The translations under genes were made by a program, and so were the position numbers. The notes under the pieces were generated by a model that was not told the origin of the DNA, ran no database searches, and was given only the letters and a program-made list of their open reading frames with translations. Shown in pieces: positions 23,738 to 31,982 of a DNA stretch of 64,000 nucleotides (position 1 is its first letter; each line of letters begins with the position of its first letter). Source of the DNA: Micromonospora craniellae (GTDB lineage: Bacteria; Actinomycetota; Actinomycetes; Mycobacteriales; Micromonosporaceae); the NCBI RefSeq assembly GCF_014764405.1, contig NZ_CP061725.1:1302001-1366000 (forward strand), written 5' to 3'.

Positions 23738-24502
23738 TCAGGAGGAGGCGGTGGTGGTCGTCGCCTCGCCGCCGCGATCCACCGTGTCGGCGTCCCGGCG
23801 GGTACGCGCGAACGCGAGCCCGCCCAGCACCAGGCCACCGACACCGGCGACCAGCCCGGCCACGCCCAGCCCGACGGACAGCCCGTCGCCGTCGCCGTCG
23901 TCACCGTCGTCCGCCGCCTCGGGCGCGGGCGCCCCGGCCGCCCCTTGCGTCGGGGTGCCCGCAGCGGTAAGGCTGAGCACCGCCGCCGGGGCGGCCGGCT
24001 CCTCACCGCCCGGCTGCGGCTCGTCGATCCAGCGCACCACGCCGCCGTCGGAGTAGGTCTGCAACGCCTTGAAGACCACCTGGTCCACCTCTGGCAGCGG
24101 ACCCATCATGACCGGGAACTCCAGGAAGGTGCCCGGGGCGATCCCCGCGTCGCCGCTCGCCGTCCAGGTGACCTTGGCGACCACGTCGGAGATCTCGGCG
24201 CCGTGCACCAGGATCGGCGGGTCGACCCTGCGCTTCTCCACCGCCACCGTCCAACCCTGCACCGGCGTGGTGGAAACCGAGCCGATCGCGGCGTTCTCCG
24301 GCAGGAAGATCTCCAGCTTGGTGGTCGACGCCGTGTCGCTCTCGTTCGGGACCCGGAAGGCGAACCGGGTGTAGTCGCCCTGCTCGGCCACCTCCGGGGC
24401 GATCGTGACGTGGGCCGACGCGGGTGTCGCGAAGCCGAGGACGGCGACGACGCCCAGCGCCAGTGCTGTGGCGGCGCCCGCGGTACGCCGGTGACGGATC
24501 AT
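23738..24502 (-). CDS. YcnI-like (DUF1775) copper-associated exported protein
   Basis: A 254-residue exported protein with a signal peptide cleaved after PASA, leaving the mature N-terminus HVTIAPE. The first His is the copper ligand in YcnI proteins. The DUF1775 domain (about residues 31-165) contains LEIFLPENA and GWTVAVEKR. An acidic, Ala/Pro-rich linker and a C-terminal membrane anchor (about 212-235, VGLGVAGLVAGVGGLVLGGL) follow. It lies 15 bases after the CopC-CopD gene in the same direction, so they form a copper handling operon, probably scavenging or delivering Cu at the outer face of the membrane. Confidence 0.9.
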   Translation of the reverse strand: MIRHRRTAGAATALALGVVAVLGFATPASAHVTIAPEVAEQGDYTRFAFRVPNESDTASTTKLEIFLPENAAIGSVSTTPVQGWTVAVEKRRVDPPILVHGAEISDVVAKVTWTASGDAGIAPGTFLEFPVMMGPLPEVDQVVFKALQTYSDGGVVRWIDEPQPGGEEPAAPAAVLSLTAAGTPTQGAAGAPAPEAADDGDDGDGDGLSVGLGVAGLVAGVGGLVLGGLAFARTRRDADTVDRGGEATTTTASS

Positions 24503-24517
24503 CGGTATGGAACCTCT

Positions 24518-26179
24518 CTAGCTGACGGGCACGGTGGCGGTCACCGTGGCCTGGTCGATCTCGGTGGTCCGGGCGGTGACCCGTATCTCCCACTCCCCCG
24601 ACGCCGGCAGCGTGATCTCACCGGTCGCGTGGTTGTCGGTCAGGGGCAGCAGCGGGATGTCGATCCCCTCGATCCCGGCCGACGGCAGCGCGATGGTCGC
24701 CTTCCACTCCTCGACCGGCTGCGGCCGGTTGTCCAGCGTGTACGCGTAGAAGTGCAGCGTGTTGTTGCCCCGCTTGGCGGGGGACATCTCGATCTGCAAC
24801 GAGTACAGCGTGCTCTCCACCCGGGTGGTGAAGTAGCCGGCGTCGACGGCGGAGACGTCAGTCGAGGCGGTCCGCGCGGGAGTGGTCTGCACCAGGACGG
24901 CGGAGACGCCGAGCACGACCGCGGCGACCGCCAGTTCCACCCAGACGGCCCGGCGTACCGGGGCGGGGCGGCTGGCCGCGACCCGCTTGCGGACCAGGTT
25001 CCGCGAGTACGCGGCCACCACGATCACCACGGCGAACAGCCCGACCTTGGCCAGCACCAGGCGGCCGTACGTGGTGCTGAACAGCGCCGATGGGGTGGCC
25101 ACCTCGATCAGCGCCTGGACGATGCCGGCGAGCAGCAGCGCGGAGACCGCCAGCGCGGCCCAGCGCGACCAGATCGGCAGGATCGCGCCCAGCTCCCGCT
25201 CGTCCGCCCGTGGCAGCAGGAAGGCGGCGAGCATCACCAGGCCGCCCAGCCAGACCGCCATGCTGCCCAGGTGCACCGCGTCGACGATCACCGACACCGC
25301 CGGGGCGGGCGAGGCCGCCGGGTGCCCGGACAGCGGCCAGGTGAGCAGCGCCGCACCGGCGAGCACCCCGAGGATGATCAGGTCGGCCCGACCGACCGGC
25401 CCGGCCAGCAGCGGCCGGAGCAGGAACGCCGCCGCCGCGAGCAGCCCCAGCCGGATCAGGTGAGCGGCACCGAAGGTGCTGCCGAGCACCAGGCTCAGCC
25501 CCTCGCCGGTGATGTCGAACAGCCCGCCGCCGCTGGTGTACGGCACCTGCCACAGCGCCGCCGCGACGGTGGCCGCCGCCACCAGCCCCAGCCCGGTCCA
25601 GGCCAGTCGGGCCGGGCCCTGCCGGGAGAGCCGGCGCGGCCAGAGCAGCGCGAGCACCAGCGCGGGGCCGACGAGCAGCAGCAGGCCCACGTACCCGACG
25701 AACTTGGCGGTCTTGATCGCGTTGGTGACCAACGGGTCGGCCCGGCCGTCGTCGCCGCTGTCCACCGGCGGTTCCGAGGGCGCACCGACGGAGTAGGTGA
25801 ACGCGCCGGAGACCGGATGGCTGTCCGCCGAGATCACCCGGTAGGTCACCAGGTAGGTGCCGTTGCCGCCGGAGGTGTCGACGTCGATGGTGACCACACT
25901 GTCGGTGAAGGTCGCCTCGCCCTGGTCGACACGGGACCCGTCCGGTGCGATGACGCGGATCCGGTCCGGCACCCGGCGGACCGTCTCGCTGAACGTGAGG
26001 ACGACCTCGGCCGGCGCGGCGGGCACCACGGCCGACGCGGCGGGGCTGCTGCTGGTCAGCACCGCGTGGGCGGCGGCCGGTCCGGCCGGTACGAGCAGCA
26101 GTGCGACGACGGTGACCAGCAGGCCGGCGGCGGCCCACCGGGCGGATCGGCGGCGAGGGACGGCAGTCATGACCCACAT
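24518..26179 (-). CDS. CopC-CopD fusion copper transport/resistance protein
   Basis: A fusion protein of about 553 residues. The signal peptide ends AAA, giving mature HAVLTSSSPA, the N-terminal His of CopC Cu(II) sites; CopC spans about residues 35-130 with the second His in SADSHPVSG. Eight or so membrane helices form the CopD domain (about 155-430), including HLGSMAVWLGGLVML and LFSTTYGRLVLAKV. An extra extracytoplasmic beta domain (about 440-550) ends the protein. The start is ATG 26179 (MWVMTAVPRRR) or ATG 26170; frames further upstream are antisense to other genes. It is divergent from the ECF sigma gene, 204 bases away, and leads the ycnI operon. Confidence 0.92.
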   Translation of the reverse strand: MWVMTAVPRRRSARWAAAGLLVTVVALLLVPAGPAAAHAVLTSSSPAASAVVPAAPAEVVLTFSETVRRVPDRIRVIAPDGSRVDQGEATFTDSVVTIDVDTSGGNGTYLVTYRVISADSHPVSGAFTYSVGAPSEPPVDSGDDGRADPLVTNAIKTAKFVGYVGLLLLVGPALVLALLWPRRLSRQGPARLAWTGLGLVAAATVAAALWQVPYTSGGGLFDITGEGLSLVLGSTFGAAHLIRLGLLAAAAFLLRPLLAGPVGRADLIILGVLAGAALLTWPLSGHPAASPAPAVSVIVDAVHLGSMAVWLGGLVMLAAFLLPRADERELGAILPIWSRWAALAVSALLLAGIVQALIEVATPSALFSTTYGRLVLAKVGLFAVVIVVAAYSRNLVRKRVAASRPAPVRRAVWVELAVAAVVLGVSAVLVQTTPARTASTDVSAVDAGYFTTRVESTLYSLQIEMSPAKRGNNTLHFYAYTLDNRPQPVEEWKATIALPSAGIEGIDIPLLPLTDNHATGEITLPASGEWEIRVTARTTEIDQATVTATVPVS

Positions 26180-26383
26180 CGTCTCCGACCGGACCCCTTC
26201 CCGGCGAGTCGCGGCCGTCAATTGATGACCGTCATCCGCGATCGGACGCGGACGCACGGGTGCCAAGCCGGGGTCATGAGCGGGTAGTCGGGCGGAGCCC
26301 GGAGATAGTTCCCGGCGTGGCGCAGCCCATGAAGGGCCGAAGGACCCTGCTGCCGCCGATGGGGCCGCGTAACCTGGACTGTC

Positions 26384-26971
26384 GTGATCCCCGTCCCGCG
26401 CGACACCCGTGCCGCCGCCGAACCCGGCGACGCGTACCCCGGTCCGGACCCGGCGACCGGCTGGGCGCTCGCCGCCCGCGACGGTGACCCGGCCGCCCAG
26501 GCCGCCTTCGTCCGGGCCACCCAGGCCGAGGTGTGGCGGTTCACGGCGGCGTTGCTCGACCCGGACAGCGCGGACGACCTCACCCAGGAGACCTACCTGC
26601 GGGCGTTCCGGGCGCTGCCCGCCTTCGAGGGCCGGTCCAGCGCCCGCACCTGGCTGCTCGGCATCGCCCGGCGGGCCTGCGCCGACCACCTCCGTACGGT
26701 GGTCCGGCGGCGACGCCTCGACCAGCGACTCACCGCCCACGCGCACACCGACCTGTCGCACCCCGACCCGGCCGGGCAACTCGGCACGGCCGACCTGGTC
26801 CGCCGACTGTCCGCCGAGCGGCGCGGCGCGTTCGTGCTGACCCAGTTGCTCGGCCTGTCGTACGCCGAGGCGGCGACCGTCGAGGGCGTGCCGGTGGGCA
26901 CCATCCGCTCCCGGGTCGCCCGGGCCCGCGCCGACCTCGTGGACGCGGTCGGTGAGGCGCTGGCCGGGTGA
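26384..26971 (+). CDS. ECF-family RNA polymerase sigma factor
   Basis: A 195-residue sigma-70 factor of the extracytoplasmic-function type. Region 2 (about residues 40-110) contains DLTQETYLRAFRALPAFEGR and TWLLGIARRACADHLR. Region 4 (about 130-185) contains GAFVLTQLLGLSYAEAATVE and VPVGTIRSRVARARA. Its layout is close to SigC-like actinobacterial factors. No anti-sigma gene follows. Instead it overlaps by 4 bases a MauE/DoxX-like membrane protein and a DsbA-like protein, suggesting control of envelope redox or copper-stress genes. The start is GTG 26384. Confidence 0.92.
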   Translation: MIPVPRDTRAAAEPGDAYPGPDPATGWALAARDGDPAAQAAFVRATQAEVWRFTAALLDPDSADDLTQETYLRAFRALPAFEGRSSARTWLLGIARRACADHLRTVVRRRRLDQRLTAHAHTDLSHPDPAGQLGTADLVRRLSAERRGAFVLTQLLGLSYAEAATVEGVPVGTIRSRVARARADLVDAVGEALAG

Positions 26972-27480
26972 ACGGGCGGGGCGCGACATCGAGGTGGACG
27001 CGGTGGCGGCCCTGGCTCGGGCTCGCCGTCCGGCTCGGGCTGGCCGCCGTCTGGCTCTACGCCGGCGCCACCAAGGTCGGCGACCTCGCCGCCTCCGGCC
27101 GCAGCGTGCACGCGTACCAGGTGATGCCGTACGACCTGGCGGTGGTGATCGGCGCGGTGCTGCCCTTCGTCGAGCTGGCGTTGGGCGTACTGCTGCTGCT
27201 CGGGTTGGCCACCCGGCTGACCGCCGGGGTCTCGGTGGTCCTGCTGCTGCTCTTCGTCGCGGGCATCGCCTCGGCGTGGGCCCGCGGCCTGGCGATCGAC
27301 TGCGGCTGCTTCGGGACCGGCGGCGAGTTGCCGGCCGGGCAGCGCCCCAGCTACCTCCCGGAGATCCTCCGGGACGTGGCCTTCCTGGCGATGGCCGGGT
27401 TCCTGCTGATCTGGCCCCGGACGGCCGTCTCGCTCGACGGCGTCCTGACGAGCGAACCGGTGGAGGACGAGGATGAGTAG
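26968..27480 (+). CDS. MauE/DoxX-family redox-associated membrane protein
   Basis: A 170-residue protein with four membrane helices (about residues 16-35, 55-72, 78-97 and 130-150). The pattern WLYAGATKVGDL in the first helix, then CGCFG in an outer loop (about residue 112), is typical of MauE/DoxX-like partners of DsbA/thioredoxin proteins. Probably passes electrons or supports disulfide chemistry outside the membrane. Its start overlaps the sigma gene (GTGA) and its end overlaps the DsbA gene by 8 bases. Confidence 0.85.
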   Translation: MNGRGATSRWTRWRPWLGLAVRLGLAAVWLYAGATKVGDLAASGRSVHAYQVMPYDLAVVIGAVLPFVELALGVLLLLGLATRLTAGVSVVLLLLFVAGIASAWARGLAIDCGCFGTGGELPAGQRPSYLPEILRDVAFLAMAGFLLIWPRTAVSLDGVLTSEPVEDEDE

Positions 27481-28189
27481 TCGCAAGGGACGCAAGGACG
27501 CGGCCCGGGTCGTCCGGGAACAGCTTGCCCGGGAACGGCGCCGCAAACAGACCCTGTGGATCTCGCTCGGCGCGGTGGTGGTGCTGGTGATCGCCGGACT
27601 GGTCGGATGGAGTGTCTGGTCGGGCCAGCGGTCCGGCGACTTCACCCCGCCGCCGGGCGCCAACGACTCCGGCAGCGGCGTGGTGGTCGGCTCCGGGCCG
27701 GTCACCGTCGACGTGTACGAGGACTACATCTGCCCGGCCTGCAAGCAGTTCGAGCAGACCAGCGGCCCCGCCCTCAAGCAACTCGTCGACGAGGGCAAGG
27801 TCCGGGTGGTGTACCACCCGGTGGCCTACCTGAACCGCTTCTCCAGCACCCAGTACTCGACCCGGGCGTCCGCCGCCTCCGGATGCGCCGCCGAGGGCGG
27901 CAAGTTCACCGAGTTCGGCGCGGCGTTGTTCGAGCGCCAGCCGCCGGAGGGCGGCGCCGGTCTCAGCGACGACCAACTCATCGACATCGGCGCCGAGGTC
28001 GGGCTGGACCGGAACGCCTTCGGCACCTGCGTCCGCGACGGCAAGTACAAAGCGTGGACCGCGCACGTCACCGAGGAGGCGAGCCGCGCCGACGTCACCG
28101 GCACCCCGACCGTCCTGGTCGACGGCGAGCCGGTGCAGCAGTGGACGCCGGAGAACATCACCGCCGCGGTGGAGGCGGCCGGACGGTGA
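27473..28189 (+). CDS. DsbA-family thiol-disulfide oxidoreductase, membrane-anchored
   Basis: A 238-residue protein with a highly basic N-terminus, one membrane helix (about residues 30-50) and an outer thioredoxin-fold DsbA domain. The active site is CPAC (YEDYICPACKQFE, about residue 86), and the cis-Pro loop is VTGTPTVLVDG near residue 212. A second Cys pair (SGCAAEGG, GTCVRDG) could form a structural disulfide. It catalyses disulfide formation or exchange in exported proteins. It is in an operon with the sigma factor, the MauE/DoxX protein and the following membrane protein. Confidence 0.92.
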   Translation: MSSRKGRKDAARVVREQLARERRRKQTLWISLGAVVVLVIAGLVGWSVWSGQRSGDFTPPPGANDSGSGVVVGSGPVTVDVYEDYICPACKQFEQTSGPALKQLVDEGKVRVVYHPVAYLNRFSSTQYSTRASAASGCAAEGGKFTEFGAALFERQPPEGGAGLSDDQLIDIGAEVGLDRNAFGTCVRDGKYKAWTAHVTEEASRADVTGTPTVLVDGEPVQQWTPENITAAVEAAGR

Positions 28190-29268
28190 TCCGTGCCGTG
28201 TGGGCCCGTACCGGGCTGCTGCTCACCGGCGTGGTCGTCGCGCTGCTGGCGACCGCCGCCCCCGCCGCCGCGCACGGCGCGGACGCGCCCGACGGCACCG
28301 ACTACCGGGTGGCGGTCGGCGCGGTCTCGTCCCGCCCGGACCTGCGGGTCCGGGTGGTCGAGGCGGGCGCACGCCTGGAGCTGACCAACACCGGTGACGG
28401 GCCGGTCGAGGTGATCGGCTACTCGGGCGAGCCCTACCTGCGGGTGGGGCCGGACGGAGTCTTCGAGAACACCCGCTCACCGGCGACCTACCTGAACCGC
28501 ACGATCCTCGCCGACACGCCGCTGCCGGACGAGGTCGATCCGGCCGCCGCCCCGCAGTGGCGACGGATCGACACCGGCACCACCGCCCGCTGGCACGACC
28601 AGCGGGCGCTGTGGCGCGAGGCGGGTCCGCCCGCCCAGGTCCGCGCCGCACCCGACCGCGAGCACCGGGTACGCGACTGGGCCGTACCGCTGCGCGACGC
28701 GGACGGGCGCACCGAGATCCGGGGCACCCTGGACTGGGTGCCACCGCCGGACGCGTACCCGTGGTGGGTGGCGATCACGCTCGGCGCGCTCGCGGTGGGC
28801 GCGGCCGGACTGCTGCCGGCCGCCTCGCCGCCCGGCGGGCGGGCCCGGACCGGCCTCGGTGCGCTGCTGACGGTCGGCGGGGTGGCGGCGGTCGTGCTCG
28901 CCGTGGGACGGGTGCTCGACGCCGGGGCCGAGGGAGTCGGCGCGGTGCTGGCCGGGCTGCTGGCCGGTCCGGTCTGGACCCTGGTGACCGGGCTCGGCGC
29001 GATCGCCGCCGGTGGCTTCGCGGCGACCCGGCGCGACGGCGTGGACTTCGTGACGGCGCTGGCCGGGGCGTGCCTGGCCCTGTTCGCCGGGGTGTCCAAC
29101 GCCGCCGTGCTGTCCCGTGCCGTCCCACCGGTGCCGTGGTCGGCCACCGCCACCCGGATGCTGGTCGTGGTGGTCCTCGTCACCGGTGCCGGGGCACTCG
29201 CCGCCGCGGTGCTGCGCCTGCACGCCACCGGCCGGAACGCCGCGCCGACCGAACCGGTCACTCGGTGA
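28186..29268 (+). CDS. Hypothetical exported multi-helix membrane protein
   Basis: A 360-residue protein with a signal peptide ending AAAHGADAPDG and an extracytoplasmic beta-rich domain (about residues 30-195), which ends TLDWVPPPDAYPWW. Four or five membrane helices (about 198-345) follow. The layout (outer domain then membrane helices, His at the mature end) recalls the CopC/CopD and YcnI proteins across the divergent promoter, so a copper or redox role is possible. It is an uncharacterised actinobacterial family. The GTG start overlaps the DsbA stop (GTGA); it is the last gene of the sigma operon. Confidence 0.82.
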   Translation: MIRAVWARTGLLLTGVVVALLATAAPAAAHGADAPDGTDYRVAVGAVSSRPDLRVRVVEAGARLELTNTGDGPVEVIGYSGEPYLRVGPDGVFENTRSPATYLNRTILADTPLPDEVDPAAAPQWRRIDTGTTARWHDQRALWREAGPPAQVRAAPDREHRVRDWAVPLRDADGRTEIRGTLDWVPPPDAYPWWVAITLGALAVGAAGLLPAASPPGGRARTGLGALLTVGGVAAVVLAVGRVLDAGAEGVGAVLAGLLAGPVWTLVTGLGAIAAGGFAATRRDGVDFVTALAGACLALFAGVSNAAVLSRAVPPVPWSATATRMLVVVVLVTGAGALAAAVLRLHATGRNAAPTEPVTR

Positions 29269-29303
29269 CCGGGTGCGACACGGGGCGGCGGTAGGGTCGT
29301 GCC

Positions 29304-29780
29304 ATGACCGCACCCGCTCGTCTCGCCGCCGGTGACCCGGCGCCCGAGTTCACCCTCCCCACCGACGCCGGAGGACAGCTCACCCTGGCCGACCTGCGCG
29401 GCCGCAAGATCATCCTGTACGCCTACCCGGCCGCGATGACTCCCGGCTGCACCACGCAGGCGTGCGACTTCCGCGACTCGCTCGCCTCCCTCCAGACCGC
29501 CGGCTACGAGGTGATCGGCATCTCACCGGACAAGCCGGAGAAGCTGGCCACGTTCCGCGAGCGCGACGCGATCACGTTCCCACTGGTCGCCGACACCGAC
29601 AAGTCGGTGCTGACCGCGTACGGGGCGTACGGCGAGAAGCAGTCGTACGGACGCACGGTGACCGGGGTGATCCGCTCGACCTTCGTGATCGACGAGAACG
29701 GCAAGATCGAGCGGGCGCTCTACAACGTGAAGGCCACCGGCCACGTCGCCAAGCTCCGCCGCGATCTCGGCCTGGGCTGA
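29304..29780 (+). CDS. bcp: Thioredoxin-dependent peroxiredoxin, Bcp/PrxQ type
   Basis: A 158-residue peroxiredoxin reducing hydrogen and organic peroxides with thioredoxin. TPGCTTQACDFRD has the peroxidatic Cys (about residue 50) and, five residues on, the resolving Cys typical of the Bcp alpha subtype. YAYPAAMTPGC and VIGISPDKPEKL are family blocks. It starts at ATG 29304, 35 bases after the membrane protein, so it may be co-transcribed with the redox operon. Confidence 0.95.
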   Translation: MTAPARLAAGDPAPEFTLPTDAGGQLTLADLRGRKIILYAYPAAMTPGCTTQACDFRDSLASLQTAGYEVIGISPDKPEKLATFRERDAITFPLVADTDKSVLTAYGAYGEKQSYGRTVTGVIRSTFVIDENGKIERALYNVKATGHVAKLRRDLGLG

Positions 29781-29843
29781 CTGTCGTACCCGCCCGCCGG
29801 CTCGACACGGTCACGGCGCGAGGCTCTAGACTCTGTCTCGCCG

Positions 29844-29926
29844 GCGGGAGTGGCGTAACGGCAGCCGCGGTAGGTTTAGGTCCTATTGTCCGAAAGGACG
29901 TGGGGGTTCGAATCCCCCCTCCCGCA
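29844..29926 (+). tRNA. tRNA-Leu (TAG)
   Basis: Class II tRNA with a long variable arm (TTGTCCGAAAGGACG). Acceptor GCGGGAG pairs with CTCCCGC, and the anticodon loop TTTAGGT reads TAG. The T-arm has GGTTCGAATCC and the discriminator is A. The genome continues CCG, so CCA is not encoded. Confidence 0.94.
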
Positions 29927-30011
29927 CCGACCGACCCGTAGCCGCCGATGTGGCTCGGGTTGACCGACGGCGCGGCGGAGGGTCCACGCCGCTGACGGGC
30001 GAGCGGGGACG

Positions 30012-31070
30012 TCAGGTACCGCAGCCCGGCGACGCGGCGGCCACCGGCACGGGCGGCAGGTCCCCCGGATCGGTGGTCGGCGCGGCTGGGGTCGCGGGCT
30101 CGACCGGGGTCGCGGTCTCGGCCGGTGGCGTGGTCTCGGCCGGTGGCGTGGTCTCGGCCGGTGGCGTGGTCGAGGCGGACGGGGTCGGGCGAGGGGTGGC
30201 GCTGGCGCGCGGCTTCGGGCTGGCCGACGGCGACGCGCCGGTCGTACCGCCCGTCGTGCCGCCGTACATCCGGACCGTGGAGCGCTGGACCTGGCCCGGA
30301 GACATCCGGACGCCGGTGGCGGTCACCCGGTGTCCGCGGGTGTCGGTCACCCGGATCTGGTACGGCCCGGGGCCGGCGCCGGAGTCGATCAGCCAGTAGT
30401 TGTAGCTCTCCCGAGCGGCCGCCCGCCAGCCGCCCGAGCCGCCCTGGCGCACCTCGACCGCGCGCAGCGGGTTGCCGTGTCCGGCGACCAGCACGGCGAA
30501 CCAGTACTGCGACGCCCCTTCCTTGATCCGGAAGGTGAGCGGACCGGCCAGCGGCGGGTCGACCACCAGGCGGTAGCTGACGTTCACGATGCCCTGCACC
30601 GGGTCGGCGATCCGGGCGAACGCCTCCCGGGACAGGTCGATGTGGCCGGGCGCGCACTCCGGGCACTGGTCCATGATCATGACACGCACCTTGCCCTTGG
30701 GCCCGGTCACGTCGAGGTAGCCGCCGCAGGCCGCGCCGTCGGCGTACTCGCTGGGGCCGAGGGCGACGTAGAGGCGGTCGGCGGGGGCCGCCGGGTAGGA
30801 GCAGTTGCCGCCCTCGCCCTTCGAGTCGTAGAAGGTCGATTTTCCCTTGTTCAGGGTGCCGGCGGCGGGCGGGGCGAGCAACACGGCGGCGACCGGCGCG
30901 GCAGCGGCTCGGGCCGGCGCGGCGCAGGTGGGCGCGGCACCCGACCGCAGCGCGAGGCTGAGGCCGAGAACCGTGGCGAGCGTCGCCACGGCCCCACCGG
31001 CCAGCCAGCGGCCCAGCTTGGGACGCCGGGTGCGGGCTCGGCCGGCGGGGCCGTCGGTTCCGTCGGTCAC
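30012..31070 (-). CDS. Bacterial expansin-like (EXLX1-type) secreted protein
   Basis: A 352-residue protein with an N-terminal membrane/signal segment (about residues 22-45). The double-psi beta-barrel D1 domain begins GKSTFYDSKGEGGNC and contains MIMDQCPECAPGHIDLS, with the Asp and Cys-rich signature of expansins. The D2 carbohydrate-binding domain (about 175-265) includes SQYWFAVLVAGHGNPL and SYNYWLIDS. A Ser/Pro/Thr-rich tail contains six-residue PAETTP repeats. Expansins loosen plant or peptidoglycan-linked polysaccharides without hydrolysis. The start is GTG 31070 (VTDGTDGPAG); a TTG at 31121 also exists. It is monocistronic. Confidence 0.9.
   Translation of the reverse strand: MTDGTDGPAGRARTRRPKLGRWLAGGAVATLATVLGLSLALRSGAAPTCAAPARAAAAPVAAVLLAPPAAGTLNKGKSTFYDSKGEGGNCSYPAAPADRLYVALGPSEYADGAACGGYLDVTGPKGKVRVMIMDQCPECAPGHIDLSREAFARIADPVQGIVNVSYRLVVDPPLAGPLTFRIKEGASQYWFAVLVAGHGNPLRAVEVRQGGSGGWRAAARESYNYWLIDSGAGPGPYQIRVTDTRGHRVTATGVRMSPGQVQRSTVRMYGGTTGGTTGASPSASPKPRASATPRPTPSASTTPPAETTPPAETTPPAETATPVEPATPAAPTTDPGDLPPVPVAAASPGCGT
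30112..30165. repeat. Three tandem 18-bp repeats in the expansin tail
   Basis: GTGGTCTCGGCCGGTGGC occurs three times head to tail (one base differs in the first copy). It encodes the PAETTP six-residue repeats of the expansin C-terminal tail and is likely variable in copy number between strains. Confidence 0.9.
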
Positions 31071-31159
31071 ACGGACCGATGCTGCCGGACGGCCACCGGA
31101 TCGGACAAGCGACCTAAGCAAAAGCTAAGACGAAGATCAGCGGGACCGGGCAGCGCTGC

Positions 31160-31978
31160 TCAACCGGCCGGTCGCACCTGGTCACCGACCGTGAGCCGCC
31201 CGGACTCCTGCGGCACGACGTTCAGCCCGAACAGCAGCTGGCGCCCGATGTTGCGGTGCCGGGCGAGGGTGCGCAACGGTTCCCGGCCGCGTACCCCGGT
31301 CTCCTGGTCGGTGGTGGTGACCAGGCAGCGGGCCGACGGGCCGGCGGCCCGGAACGCGACGCCGCCGATCCGCAGCTCTCGCCCCTCCCAGCCGTCCTCC
31401 GCCCAGGCCGGGGCGCCGTCGACGACCAGGTTGGGCCGGAACCGGGCCATCGGCACCGGTGCCGCGCCCGCCGCGGTGAGCCAGTCGCCGAGCGCGGCCA
31501 GCGACGCGGTGCTGGTCAGCAGCACCGGGTACGCGTCGGCGAAGCTGACCCGGTCCCCCGGGTCGTGCTTCCTGCGGCCCGGTTCGATGTGCCGGGCCGG
31601 CTCAGCCAGCCAGACCAGGCGGACCGGCCGGTCCAGTACCGCACTGAGCCAGGCATCGGCGGCCGGACCGGCGGGGAGCGCGTCGACCCGCAAGAGCCGT
31701 CGGCGAAAGGTGCGTACCGCCACCGGGGTGGCGCCGACCGGCTCAGGCACCGGCAGGTCGGGTTGCCCGTCGGCGTGCAGCAACAGCCCGTCGGGGCCGG
31801 GTCGGGCGTGCACCCGGACCAACGCGGTGGCCTCGCGCTGGGTGACGCCGATGCCCTCGGCGTCCACGACCATCCAGCGTCGGTCGCCGTCGAGGCCCCA
31901 CGGCGCCACGGCGACCTCGGCGTGGCCGAGCCGCCGGCAGCCCTTGATCGGATAGGTGCTGATCTCGGTCAACCACAC
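31160..31978 (-). CDS. MOSC-domain protein
   Basis: A 272-residue protein with an N-terminal MOSC_N beta-barrel (VWLTEISTYPIKGCRRL) and a C-terminal MOSC domain. The conserved Cys is in GPSARCLVTTTDQETG (about residue 222), and ARHRNIGRQLLFGLN follows. Relatives (YcbX, mARC) use the molybdenum cofactor to reduce N-hydroxylated compounds; this one lacks a fused ferredoxin. The start is GTG 31978 because homology begins there. It follows the methyltransferase stop by 4 bases, so the two are co-transcribed. Confidence 0.9.
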   Translation of the reverse strand: MWLTEISTYPIKGCRRLGHAEVAVAPWGLDGDRRWMVVDAEGIGVTQREATALVRVHARPGPDGLLLHADGQPDLPVPEPVGATPVAVRTFRRRLLRVDALPAGPAADAWLSAVLDRPVRLVWLAEPARHIEPGRRKHDPGDRVSFADAYPVLLTSTASLAALGDWLTAAGAAPVPMARFRPNLVVDGAPAWAEDGWEGRELRIGGVAFRAAGPSARCLVTTTDQETGVRGREPLRTLARHRNIGRQLLFGLNVVPQESGRLTVGDQVRPAG

Positions 31979-31982
31979 CCGG

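Noticed and set aside
24518..28066. 1182-codon frame running upstream of CopC-CopD through the sigma and DsbA genes
   Set aside because: Only the part from 26179 has a signal peptide and CopC-CopD motifs; the rest is antisense to well-supported genes.
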